NCBI GenBank assembly: GCA_002392765.1 | Contig: DGHT01000043.1 | Location: forward strand, 5,232-69,231 | Direction of reading: 5' to 3' | DNA length: 64,000 nucleotides | Origin: Verrucomicrobia bacterium UBA3841 | GTDB taxonomy: Bacteria > Verrucomicrobiota > Kiritimatiellia > RFP12 > UBA1067 | The notes under the pieces: generated by a model | What the model was told of the DNA's origin: nothing | Seen by the model: only the letters and a program-made list of their open reading frames with translations | Database searches by the model: none | Program-made: the position numbers and the translations under genes | Shown: positions 1 to 7,871 of the stretch, in pieces | Numbering within the stretch: position 1 is the first letter of the stretch | Layout of the letters: each line of letters begins with the position of its first letter

Positions 1-2
1 GC

Positions 3-1439
3 GACGTGATATGCATCCGCAAATTCAACGAGTTCAGAAAGGCGCTGCTGCGCGGAAAACCCTGGCGCAGTTCAATGGCGGGGGCGTTCGCCCCGGACAA
101 GGCGAAAGGTTTTCTCGATCCGAAATTCAGGACGAAAGCGCTCGCAGACATTGAAGAAAAGGCAATGCGCGTCAATTCGAGGCCGCCGGCGGACGAGTCC
201 CTTCCGCTGTTCGACATTCTGGGCAAATCGATAGGAATCGTCCGCACTTACGGAGCGAAGCCCGTCGTAACCGTGATGCCGCTTTCGAAACCTCTTCTCC
301 AGCGTATCGATCACGACAGGCTGGCGGCTTTCGAAGACGCTGTTCTGGATGTGTCCAGACACATGGACGTCGAATTGATAGACTGCCTGCGGTGCGATCT
401 TCCAGATGAACTTTGGCACGACGGGAACCATCTGAACAAGGACGGCGCGAAGGTCTTTTCGGCGATTTTCGCGGAAAAGTTCGCGGCGGCCGCGGCGCGC
501 AGCGCGGTCCCCGGCGGCGAATCCGCGCCGAAAGCGGAATTCATCTGCGAAATCGACCGCACTGAAGGGCCTTGCGATTTGAGCGGGATCGCCAGGACCG
601 GCGGAGACGAATACTGGTCGTCCAGCGATTCGCGAGGAAGGATATGCCGCGTGCGCATTCCTGTAGACCGCGCAAGCGGTGCGATATCGGGCTTCGAAGT
701 GCTGGAAAACCTCGATATTCCCGGAGGAAACGATCTCGAAGGCCTCGCCTGGGACCCTTTGCGCAAAAGCCTGTGGGTGAGCGACGAACGGGTCCCGGCA
801 ATCATCGAGTTCCGCCCCGGATTCGGACTTACGGGCGAAAGCGTGGCGCTGCCGCGCGAATTCCTCGGGATAAAGGACAATCGCGGACTCGAATCGCTCG
901 AGATGTCGCCGGACGGGACGGAAATGTGGACGTGCAACGAAAACTCCCTGACGTCCGACGATTCCGCCTCCATAGGCGGACACGAATTTCTGCGCCTTAC
1001 GAGATTCTCGCGCAAGGAGGCCGGCGGCAAGTGGCGTCTTTCAGGACAGTGGGCGTACCGCCCCGAATCGCCGGGCGGAACGGAGGATGAGGGCGGAAAC
1101 CGCAACGGCGTAGCGTCCCTCTGCCCCGTTCCCGGACTCGGACTTCTCGTGCTGGAACGGGAATGCGGCGCGGGCGACGACGGCGACTCGTTCATAGCGC
1201 GCCTGTATCTCGCCGACACATCCTGCGCCACGGACGTCCGCGGATGGGCGTCTCTCGGGGATAAGGATTTCACGCCCGTCGACAAGCATCTCGTATTCAA
1301 AGCGGACACTGGACACGCGATGTACGAAGGAGTCTGTCCGGGGCCGGTGCTCGATGACGGATCGGCGACAGTTATTCTCATATCCGACGGAGACGGCAGC
1401 GCGCTCGAAAAGGCGATGATCCTACGTTTGCGCCGCTGA
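3..1439 (+). CDS. SGNH-like hydrolase / phytase-type esterase-like protein (5' partial)
   Basis: The reading frame is open to the left edge, so the gene very likely starts upstream; the GTG at 6 is only the first possible start in view. The first ~165 codons end in a DGNHLN motif near residue 138, which resembles the Asp-x-x-His catalytic block of SGNH/GDSL hydrolases. From ~residue 180 the protein resembles the 'esterase-like activity of phytase' beta-propeller family, with segments such as NDLEGLAWD and NRGLESLEMSPDG. The combination suggests a two-domain secreted or envelope hydrolase. The substrate cannot be read from the sequence, and the signal region would lie outside the window. A palindromic repeat block follows the stop codon. 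Confidence 0.6.
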   Translation, partial: DVICIRKFNEFRKALLRGKPWRSSMAGAFAPDKAKGFLDPKFRTKALADIEEKAMRVNSRPPADESLPLFDILGKSIGIVRTYGAKPVVTVMPLSKPLLQRIDHDRLAAFEDAVLDVSRHMDVELIDCLRCDLPDELWHDGNHLNKDGAKVFSAIFAEKFAAAAARSAVPGGESAPKAEFICEIDRTEGPCDLSGIARTGGDEYWSSSDSRGRICRVRIPVDRASGAISGFEVLENLDIPGGNDLEGLAWDPLRKSLWVSDERVPAIIEFRPGFGLTGESVALPREFLGIKDNRGLESLEMSPDGTEMWTCNENSLTSDDSASIGGHEFLRLTRFSRKEAGGKWRLSGQWAYRPESPGGTEDEGGNRNGVASLCPVPGLGLLVLERECGAGDDGDSFIARLYLADTSCATDVRGWASLGDKDFTPVDKHLVFKADTGHAMYEGVCPGPVLDDGSATVILISDGDGSALEKAMILRLRR

Positions 1440-1551
1440 TAGGACAGGGAAGAGGGATTGTGAAATTGTGAAATTCATCCAGGAGATGGAGCGGCCCGCT
1501 CCCCCAGTGTGACAGAGCGAGAATTGCGACGCAATTTCGCTAGAGGGGTAC
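1440..1551. repeat. Palindromic repeat block between convergent genes
   Basis: Two hairpins lie in this gap. One has stem GGAGCG (1488-1493) with CGCTCC (1497-1502) and loop GCC. It is flanked by the ATCTCCT-type tail and the ACTGGG motif that recur near 7.6 and 16.8 kb. The second pairs a GCGAGAATTGCG-like arm with a CGCAATTTCGC arm (about 1517-1540). A short GTGAAATT tandem lies at 1459-1475. No T-run follows either stem, so neither is a standard intrinsic terminator. Confidence 0.6.
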
Positions 1552-2322
1552 TCAATGCCGGTGGTTCACGCCGTAGCCGAAAAGAGCGAAATCTCCGCGC
1601 AGGGGATCATCGGGGAAAATTTCCGCAAGCGCCGCGGAAAGACGGCGGGCGGCGGACATTGAAGCCGCCGACGATTTCAAGAGCCCGATGCGCGTGGACT
1701 GTCTCAGCACGTGCGTATCAAGCGGAATGACGAGCGTGCGCTTGTCTATCGCGCCGGACCACAATCCGATATCGACGGGCGAGCCGTCGCGCACCATCCA
1801 GCGCAGAAACATGCACACGCGCTTGCAGGCAGACTGCGCATCCTTCGGAATAACGCCTCCGCCGCACGCACCGAAGCGTCCGCAGATCGCTTTCACCGCC
1901 CCGTATCCGTCTCCGCCAGACATGCGGGAAACGTATGCGCCGAGAGTGCCGTATTCGTCGAGCAGCACGCGGTACGATTGCAGAAAAGCGTGCATATCCC
2001 CCTTTTTGAAAAAGCGGTAGAAGCATTCGCCGCACCCGCAGGGAAGATCCCGATCGAACGCGCCGCTGCGGATCCATCCGTCGACGTTTCCCTCGGCGCA
2101 TTCTACAAGGCGCGCGATTTTCGGCATAAACTGGCTCCGGCTGCCGAAACTGAGGCACGAGGCGAGGAAAGCCGTGGCCTCGCGGTTCGAGTCCCCTTCC
2201 GCCTGGTGCATGAACCACGATGGATCGCCGTCGAGGAACGCGGGAGTCTCGTACTTCGCCGCCAGACGCGCGAGCATCGCGCCGACGCCGTCCGGATCTG
2301 GGCAAGAGCCTATTTTACCCAT
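1552..2322 (-). CDS. TIGR02757 family protein (DUF2400)
   Basis: The 256-residue length and the late motifs SACKRVCMFLRWMVRD, GLW and VIPLDTHV match the TIGR02757 (DUF2400) family. This family is common in Bacteroidetes and related bacteria and has no established function; its fold is thought to be related to helix-hairpin-helix DNA glycosylases, but I cannot verify this here. It starts inside the last 13 bases of apbE on the same strand, so the two are probably translationally coupled. It is the last gene of the gyrA-gmk-apbE block. No signal peptide is visible, so it is predicted to be cytoplasmic. Confidence 0.8.
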   Translation of the reverse strand: MGKIGSCPDPDGVGAMLARLAAKYETPAFLDGDPSWFMHQAEGDSNREATAFLASCLSFGSRSQFMPKIARLVECAEGNVDGWIRSGAFDRDLPCGCGECFYRFFKKGDMHAFLQSYRVLLDEYGTLGAYVSRMSGGDGYGAVKAICGRFGACGGGVIPKDAQSACKRVCMFLRWMVRDGSPVDIGLWSGAIDKRTLVIPLDTHVLRQSTRIGLLKSSAASMSAARRLSAALAEIFPDDPLRGDFALFGYGVNHRH

Positions 2323-3080
2323 ACAGCCTGCGCCTCCGGGAAGTGTTTTTTCAGAAAAGCGCCGCCTTCACTCTCTCCGAGGATGTACAGGATCGTCGAA
2401 AGAGCGTCCGCCGCCATTGCGCTGGACGGGTGGATTACGGAAACGGATTTCACGCCGGGCCGGGCGCATTCGCCGGTCCTCGAGTCGAAGATGTGCCGCC
2501 CTCTGAAAGTTTCGCCGCTTGTCGCGATAGCCGCGCCGGGATGGAGGACGACAACCTTGTCGCCGCCGTACACGGCCACTTTCCATTCGCCGCGGACGGA
2601 TTTGAGATTGCCGCCGAGATCGAGAAGGACGTCCCCCGCAGCGGCGCCCTGCTCTGAAACGGCTTTCGCCGCTTCGTCGAGCGCGAATCCTTTCGCTATC
2701 GCGCCGAGGTCGAGGGTGCCATCCCCCTTCCAGCGTGGATTGAACGCTCCGCCCGAAATGTCGCGGAAACGGAACGCCTCTCCGTAGCAGGCGCGCACTC
2801 CGCCGTCGCAGCGCGAAAGTACGGCCGCATCGTCAAGTCCCGACAGCGAAGATATCTCCGATCCGGGGTCGTGCGCGTTGAGAAGCGATTCGACGCGCGA
2901 AAAAACGGCTTTGGCCGGATCGCGCGCGGCGGCGGGCGGGCAGCCTCTCGTCTGGACGGCCGCGACCGTCCCCATGACAGTCCATTCCACCCTTTCGCCG
3001 CCGTTGTTTCCCGCCCGGCAGCCGGAGAAAGAAAACGCTGCGGACGCGACCGCCGCGAACATGATCCTGCGGAGGGGCAA
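2310..3080 (-). CDS. apbE: FAD:protein FMN transferase (ApbE), lipoprotein
   Basis: ApbE proteins attach FMN covalently to threonine residues of flavoproteins such as NQR and RNF subunits outside the cytoplasmic membrane. Visible family signatures are the DLGAIAKGFALD segment, LLDLGGN, and the C-terminal AMAADALSTILYILG block that resembles the Mg/FAD-binding end of ApbE. The N-terminus is a lipoprotein signal (RR, hydrophobic stretch, FSGC with Cys21). I prefer the TTG at 3080 because the ATG at 3062 would drop the positively charged n-region. An in-frame TAG at 3087-3089 excludes anything further upstream. It lies 6 nt after gmk. No NQR or RNF genes are present in the window. Confidence 0.9.
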   Translation of the reverse strand: MPLRRIMFAAVASAAFSFSGCRAGNNGGERVEWTVMGTVAAVQTRGCPPAAARDPAKAVFSRVESLLNAHDPGSEISSLSGLDDAAVLSRCDGGVRACYGEAFRFRDISGGAFNPRWKGDGTLDLGAIAKGFALDEAAKAVSEQGAAAGDVLLDLGGNLKSVRGEWKVAVYGGDKVVVLHPGAAIATSGETFRGRHIFDSRTGECARPGVKSVSVIHPSSAMAADALSTILYILGESEGGAFLKKHFPEAQAVWVK

Positions 3081-3086
3081 GGGAGA

Positions 3087-3689
3087 CTACATCCTTCCGC
3101 TCAGCGCGTCGATCAGGTCGCAGAAACGCTTGTACGCGACATGCAGTTCATCGTTCACGATCTTGTACATGTACTCGCCTGCTCGGGCGATTTCGCCTTC
3201 CGCGTTCGCAAGACGCCGCTCGATCGCCTCCCTGGAATCGGTGCCGCGCCCTTCCAGTCGGCTGCGCAGCTCCTCCATCGACGGGGGCATGACGAACACG
3301 TCGGCGAACCCGGCCTTCATGGGGTCGCCGTCGGGAAGGGCGCGCACGTAATTCCTCACTTTCGCCGCGCCCTGAACGTCGATGTCCATGATCATTGAAT
3401 TGCCCTCGCGCAGGACCTCCTCTATCGGCGCCTTGAGAGTGCCGTAGTAGTTGCCGTGCACGGAGGCCCACTCTATGAAGGCGTTTTCGGAAAGGAGCGT
3501 CTCGAAGCGGGATTTGTCGAGGAAATGGTAGTCGATGCCGTCCTCTTCCTCGCCGCGCGGGGCGCGCGTGGTGCAGCTGATGGAATATACTAAATCGTGG
3601 TACTCCTGAAGCAGCATGTCTATGATCGTCGACTTCCCGCATCCGCTAGGGGCGGAAACGACGATGAACAGCGGTTTTGTCGCGCTCAT
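3087..3689 (-). CDS. gmk: Guanylate kinase
   Basis: Converts GMP and ATP to GDP and ADP in the cytoplasm. The P-loop SAPSGCGKST lies at residues ~12-21. The GMP-binding region follows, with SCTTRAPRGEEEDGIDYHF and the IDVQGA segment typical of Gmk. The open frame reaches 3794, but its first 35 codons are arginine-rich and unlike the family, so I start at the ATG at 3689. This gives 200 residues, normal for Gmk, and makes an ATGA overlap with the gyrA stop codon. The upstream extension is simply the shadow of the gyrA C-terminus. Confidence 0.95.
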   Translation of the reverse strand: MSATKPLFIVVSAPSGCGKSTIIDMLLQEYHDLVYSISCTTRAPRGEEEDGIDYHFLDKSRFETLLSENAFIEWASVHGNYYGTLKAPIEEVLREGNSMIMDIDVQGAAKVRNYVRALPDGDPMKAGFADVFVMPPSMEELRSRLEGRGTDSREAIERRLANAEGEIARAGEYMYKIVNDELHVAYKRFCDLIDALSGRM

Positions 3690-6301
3690 TGTGCGTCGCC
3701 TCCGTCCGTGCCTTGTTCCTGGGTCCGGGGGGCGGTCGCGCCATCGGCGTTTTCGCCGCCATCCGCGTTTTCTCCGCTTTCCCCGCCTTCGCAAACCGAG
3801 ACGGAAACGAGCGTCGCGCCCTCGGAGAGACGGACCAGTTTCACGCCCTGCGCCATGCGGCCCTGAACGCTGAAGTCGGAGACGGCGCTCCTGACCATCT
3901 GCTGGTCGCTCGTTATCGAAATCACGCTTTCGTCGTCCGATACGGCATGCGCTGCGACGACGGCGCCGTTGCGGTCCGCGCCCTTGATGCCGATCATGCC
4001 CTGTCCGCCGCGTCCGTGGCGCGTAAAGTCCTTGAACTCGCAGCGCTTGCCGTACCCGTTCGCCGTTGCGATGAAGAGCGTCTTCGAATCGTCCACGGCG
4101 TCGAGCGAAACGACTCTGTCGTCGCCGAGAAGCCTGATTCCCCTCACGCCCGTGGCGGTGCGGCCCATGCGGCGCACGTCCGACGCGGCGAAGCGCATCG
4201 CGCGGCCGTTCTTCGTCAGCATTATGACGTCGTCGTCCGGCTTCACGAGTCTTACGTCCTCGAGCGCGTCGCCTTCGTCGATGTTGATGGCGCGGATGCC
4301 GGACTTGTTGACGTTCTTGAACTCGCCGAGGAGCGTCTTCTTCACAGTGCCCATGACGGTCGCGAAGAACACGTCAACGTCGCCTTCGAAAGAACGTATC
4401 GGCAGGAGTTCGAGAACCTGTTCGCCCTCCTGGAGGTTTAAGAGATTGATCAGCGGGCGGCCGAAACTCGTGCGCGGCGCCTCCGGAATCTGGTAGGCGT
4501 CCTTCAGGAAAAGGCGTCCGGTGTTCGTGAAGAACATGAGCGAATCGTGCGTCTGCGCGACGAATACGAGGCGGATGAAATCCTCCTCTTTCACCTGCGC
4601 GCCCCTGACGCCGTGTCCGCCGCGCTTCTGCTCGCGGTACTCGGTGAGCGGGACGCGCTTGACGTATCCGCGGTTGGAAAGCGTTATGACGCACGGGGCG
4701 TCGGGGATGAGATCCTTCATCGAGACCTCGTTCTCGTCGGCGACGATCTCGGTGCGGCGCTGCGCCTCCTCCTTTGCGCAGTATTTGGCCTTGAGTTCGG
4801 CGAGGTCGTCGCGGATTATCGCGTAGACCTTCTCGGGGTCGGCGAGAATCGCCTCGAGCTCTGCGATGGTGGCGACGAGCTTGGCGAGTTCCTCCTGCAG
4901 CGCCTCGCGGGCCAGTCCGACGAGCTGGTACAGGCGCATCTCGAGAATCGCGTTGACCTGCGGATCGGTGAAGGAGAACCTTTCGATCAGGCGGACCTTC
5001 GCCTCCTCCCTCGTCTTGGACGAGCGGATTATCGAAACGACCTCGTCGAGATTGTCGATCGCGAGGAGAAGTCCGTCGACTATGTGCTTGCGCGCCTGCG
5101 CTTTTTTCAGCTCGAAGCGCGTGCGGCGGGTGATGACCTCGAAGCGGTGCGCGACGTAGCAGGCGAAATATTCCTTGAGATTCAGGATCTTCGGCCGGCC
5201 GCCGACAATCGCCAGCATGATCGCGCCGAAAGTCGTCTGGAGCTGGGTGTGCTTGTACAGGTGGTTGAGGACGATTTCGCCGACGGCGTCACGCTTCAGG
5301 TCGACGATAATGCGGATTTCGTCGTCCTTGGCGGCCTTGGACGCCTTTCCTTTCGCATCCTTCGTGTGTCCGCCCGAAAGGTCGCGGATGTTGCTGACGC
5401 CCTCGATGACCTTGTCCTTGACGAGCTGCGCCATGTGTTCGATCATCTCGCGCTTGTTGACGCCGTAGGGTATTTCGCGTATGACGATCCTCGAGTGCCC
5501 GCTCTTGTCGGTTTCGATATCGGCCTTGCCGCGGACGGTCAGCTGTCCCCTTCCGAGCTTGTACATCGCGGCGATTCCGTTGTAGCCGCAGATCTGCGCG
5601 CCGGTCGGGAAGTCCGGCCCCTTGACGAACTGCATCAGCTCGTCGACGGTGCACGTCTCGCGGTGCTGCACGTAATAGTCGAGACCGTCGCAAAGCTCGC
5701 CGAGATTGTGCGGCGGGATGTTCGTCGCCATGCCGACGGCGATGCCGGAGCATCCGTTCAGGAAAAGGTTGGGAAGTTTCGCGGGAAGGACTGTCGGCTC
5801 CTCGAGCGTTTCGTCGAAGTTCGGGGCCATATCGACAGTCTCCTTCTCGAGATCGCCGAGAAGCTCCTCCGTTACGCGCTGCATGCGCACTTCGGTGTAA
5901 CGCATGGCCGCAGCCCCGTCGCCGTCTATCGAACCGAAGTTGCCGTGGGGGTCTACGAGCGGCACGCGCAGCGAGAACGGCTGCGCCATGCGGACGATCG
6001 TGTCGTACACGGAACTGTCGCCGTGCGGGTGGTACTTGCCGATCACTTCGCCGACGACGCGCGCGGACTTCACGTGCTTGGACGAGTACGTGTTGCCGAG
6101 TTCGTGCATGGCGAAGAGGCACCGGCGGTGCACGGGTTTCAGACCGTCCCGGACGTCCGGCAGGGCCCGCCCCACAATGACGCTCATCGAATAATCGATG
6201 TAGTCGCGCGACATCGAATCCTCGATGTTCACATCCTCGAGACTGGCGGCGGCGGCGGCTTCTTCCAGAACGCCGGCGTTGTTGTTTTCTTCTTCATTCA
6301 T
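3686..6301 (-). CDS. gyrA: DNA gyrase subunit A
   Basis: Type II topoisomerase subunit that breaks and rejoins DNA. It has the GyrA N-terminal signature (SMSVIVGRALPDVRDGLKPV), the catalytic tyrosine at ~135 in AMRYTEVRM, and the quinolone-determining region HGDSSVYD. The latter keeps the Ser and Asp equivalent to E. coli Ser83 and Asp87, so there is no classical resistance substitution. The C-terminal beta-pinwheel carries the GyrA box RHGRGGQG near residue 735, which marks it as gyrase rather than Topo IV. At 871 residues it is of normal length, with an acidic N-terminal extension of about 25 residues. gyrB is not nearby. It is followed by gmk with an ATGA overlap. Confidence 0.97.
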   Translation of the reverse strand: MNEEENNNAGVLEEAAAAASLEDVNIEDSMSRDYIDYSMSVIVGRALPDVRDGLKPVHRRCLFAMHELGNTYSSKHVKSARVVGEVIGKYHPHGDSSVYDTIVRMAQPFSLRVPLVDPHGNFGSIDGDGAAAMRYTEVRMQRVTEELLGDLEKETVDMAPNFDETLEEPTVLPAKLPNLFLNGCSGIAVGMATNIPPHNLGELCDGLDYYVQHRETCTVDELMQFVKGPDFPTGAQICGYNGIAAMYKLGRGQLTVRGKADIETDKSGHSRIVIREIPYGVNKREMIEHMAQLVKDKVIEGVSNIRDLSGGHTKDAKGKASKAAKDDEIRIIVDLKRDAVGEIVLNHLYKHTQLQTTFGAIMLAIVGGRPKILNLKEYFACYVAHRFEVITRRTRFELKKAQARKHIVDGLLLAIDNLDEVVSIIRSSKTREEAKVRLIERFSFTDPQVNAILEMRLYQLVGLAREALQEELAKLVATIAELEAILADPEKVYAIIRDDLAELKAKYCAKEEAQRRTEIVADENEVSMKDLIPDAPCVITLSNRGYVKRVPLTEYREQKRGGHGVRGAQVKEEDFIRLVFVAQTHDSLMFFTNTGRLFLKDAYQIPEAPRTSFGRPLINLLNLQEGEQVLELLPIRSFEGDVDVFFATVMGTVKKTLLGEFKNVNKSGIRAINIDEGDALEDVRLVKPDDDVIMLTKNGRAMRFAASDVRRMGRTATGVRGIRLLGDDRVVSLDAVDDSKTLFIATANGYGKRCEFKDFTRHGRGGQGMIGIKGADRNGAVVAAHAVSDDESVISITSDQQMVRSAVSDFSVQGRMAQGVKLVRLSEGATLVSVSVCEGGESGENADGGENADGATAPRTQEQGTDGGDAQ

Positions 6302-6312
6302 ACTTGGATAAT

Positions 6313-6341
6313 ATTATATCATTTTTCAGGCCGGAAATAAA
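6313..6341 (-). promoter_or_regulatory. Probable gyrA promoter
   Basis: On the minus strand TATAAT (6313-6318) lies 11 nt before the gyrA ATG in the context TATAATATT, which recurs before other genes in the window. The -35 region 17 nt upstream is weak (TTTATT). The predicted start site is only a few bases before the ATG, so the leader would be very short. Confidence 0.5.
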
Positions 6342-7486
6342 GATTTTTGAGGATTGGACCGCCAGGCCTTGGGCGTGAGGCCGGTTTCGCGGCGGAATGT
6401 GTTCGTGAAGTGGGCCGGATTGCAGAAACCCGCCATGTATGCGACCTCCGTAATCGAACGCCCGCCGCCGGACATCAGCTTTTTCGCCAGATTCAAACGC
6501 TGGCGGAGTATCTCCTTGCCGACCGTCCGCCCCAGTTCGCGCTCGAAGAGCCGCGCCATGGTGGCCCGGGAAACGTCCGAGGCGGAAGCGACCTGTTCGA
6601 GTCCGATCGGCTTCCCGAGATTCGCCTTGATGAACTCGAGCGCGCGGCGGACGACGGGAATCTCCGCGGCGGTGAAATCCGTGGACGGTCGCACGGTTAT
6701 TCCGCGCGGAGGTATCAAAATCGGCTTCGCGGGCGGTTTCGCGCCGCCTATGATGCGATCCAGAAGTTCCGCCCCCTCGTATCCGGTGCGCTCCTGATCG
6801 TGTTCGATCGACGACAGAGGCACGGACTGGTTTTCGCAGATAAGACGGTCTCCGCCTATGCCTAGAATCGCCACTTCGTCCGGCACGGACAGCCCTGCTG
6901 AAATGCAAGCGCCGAGTACGCGCGCGGCGTCAGCGTCGTCGTATGCCAGGACGGCAAGAGGCTTCGGCGCGGCCAGAAGCTTGACGCCTAGCCACCGGTC
7001 GAACCAAGCGAAATCGTCGAGCCGGTCCGGCGGAGCCTCCTCTGAAAACACCCATCTGGGAGTGGAGGAGTTGGGGGTGGAGGAGTTGGGAGTGGAGAAG
7101 CCCTCGTATCTGAGACGGTGGACGTTGAGCCAGTTGGTGGAGAACCATGCGAAATTGCGGAAATTACGCTCTTCGAAATGTCGCCGCGCAAGTTTACCCA
7201 TGGCGAAGTGGTCTCCGCTCACCCGGGGAAGCCGGATCTCCGGACAGTTGAATGTAAGATCGACGACCGGGACTTTTTTCCGCATCAGCGATTTGACGAA
7301 CACCGCCGTTTCAGGGTTGTCGCGCAATGTGACGAGTACGCCATCCCCCTTCCAGCCGTTCGGATTGCGCGCTATGCGGTCGAGAATCGTCAACTGCCAT
7401 CCATGTTTGCGGGCATATCGCGCGATGCCCGCAAGCCGCGGCTGATATGCAGGTGTCACGAGTATCAGAATATGGCGTCGATCCAT
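6326..7486 (-). CDS. XylR-type transcriptional regulator (LacI-like sensor + AraC HTH)
   Basis: The N-terminal ~270 residues resemble the periplasmic-binding-protein-like sensor of XylR/LacI regulators (YDDADAARVLGACISAGLSVPDEVAILGI is split by this family's usual features). The C-terminal ~100 residues form an AraC-type double helix-turn-helix (LEQVASASDVSRATMARLF; ITEVAYMAGFCNPAHFTNTF). Such proteins usually sense a sugar or related ligand and activate nearby genes. It diverges from the secreted-protein gene at 7872, which may be a target. Residues 131-143 are the low-complexity run STPNSSTPNSSTP, encoded by a 15-nt tandem repeat right after RYEGF; this looks like an inserted microrepeat. 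A strong promoter with a -10 box 7 nt before the ATG predicts a leaderless mRNA. Confidence 0.88.
   Translation of the reverse strand: MDRRHILILVTPAYQPRLAGIARYARKHGWQLTILDRIARNPNGWKGDGVLVTLRDNPETAVFVKSLMRKKVPVVDLTFNCPEIRLPRVSGDHFAMGKLARRHFEERNFRNFAWFSTNWLNVHRLRYEGFSTPNSSTPNSSTPRWVFSEEAPPDRLDDFAWFDRWLGVKLLAAPKPLAVLAYDDADAARVLGACISAGLSVPDEVAILGIGGDRLICENQSVPLSSIEHDQERTGYEGAELLDRIIGGAKPPAKPILIPPRGITVRPSTDFTAAEIPVVRRALEFIKANLGKPIGLEQVASASDVSRATMARLFERELGRTVGKEILRQRLNLAKKLMSGGGRSITEVAYMAGFCNPAHFTNTFRRETGLTPKAWRSNPQKSLFPA
7058..7096 (-). repeat. In-frame 15-nt tandem repeat within the XylR-type gene
   Basis: About two and a half copies of a unit built from ACTCC/CAACTCC encode STPNS-STPNS-STP. It lies between the normal LacI-like sensor segment RYEGF and the following WVFSEE and is absent from the usual family pattern. 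A similar (A)ACTC-based repeat occurs in frame at 18470-18503. Confidence 0.65.
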
Positions 7487-7493
7487 GCGTCAA

Positions 7494-7523
7494 ATTCTAT
7501 CAAATCAACCGTCCCGCAGTCAA
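7494..7523 (-). promoter_or_regulatory. Leaderless-type promoter of the XylR-type regulator
   Basis: On the minus strand the -35 box is TTGACT (7518-7523), the spacer is 18 nt and the -10 box is TAGAAT (7494-7499). Exactly 7 nt separate the -10 box from the ATG at 7486. Transcription should therefore start at or next to the A of the start codon. Confidence 0.65.
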
Positions 7524-7665
7524 GAGTGTAAAATTCTGGGATTGTGAAATGTCGACGAAGGCGAGCTTACTGGGGGAACGGCCGTCCCGGCCGTTCATAT
7601 TGACGGAGCGAGACGCTCCATCTCCTTGATATCGCCGCCGGGACGGCGGCTTTCCCAGTTACTGC
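7524..7665. repeat. Composite palindromic repeat block (three hairpins)
   Basis: Three stem-loops follow one another. Stem AACGGCCG/CGGCCGTT with loop TCC is at 7577-7595, preceded by ACTGGGGG. Stem GGAGCG/CGCTCC with loop AGA is at 7605-7619, followed by ATCTCCTTGATATC. Stem GCCGCCG/CGGCGGC with loop GGA (TCC on the other strand) is at 7634-7650, followed by TTTCCCAGTTA. The same motifs recur at 1.5, 16.8, 19.9, 23.6 and 25.3 kb, sometimes inverted. It separates the divergent genes at 7486 and 7872. Confidence 0.75.
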
Positions 7666-7758
7666 CGCGCCGCAGGGAACCGGAAACAAGAAACGATAAC
7701 AAAACGACACATGCTACGATAATACAATTTCCCAACGAAACTTTACAAATTTTTCTAT

Positions 7759-7787
7759 TTGAAAATAACTTGTCCGCGTGGTATTAT
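7759..7787 (+). promoter_or_regulatory. Promoter of the secreted three-repeat protein
   Basis: TTGAAA (7759-7764), a 17-nt spacer and TATTAT (7782-7787) lie in an AT-rich stretch that contrasts with the surrounding DNA. The predicted start site is near 7794, giving a leader of about 78 nt before the ATG at 7872. Confidence 0.55.
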
Positions 7788-7871
7788 ATTATTACGATGA
7801 CGGCAGGGATGGTGAATAACCCCCCGCCGGAAATAACAAAAGACTTTGGTAATACAAGCAAGGGAAATACC

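Noticed and set aside
4547..6340. 597-codon plus-strand open frame opposite gyrA
   Set aside because: It is the antisense shadow of gyrA, a certain gene; the GC-rich third positions keep the opposite frame open. The translation is low-complexity and matches no family.
7626..7871. Upstream extension of the secreted-protein gene to 7626
   Set aside because: It would translate the palindromic repeat block and the promoter. The ATG at 7872 gives a proper signal peptide.
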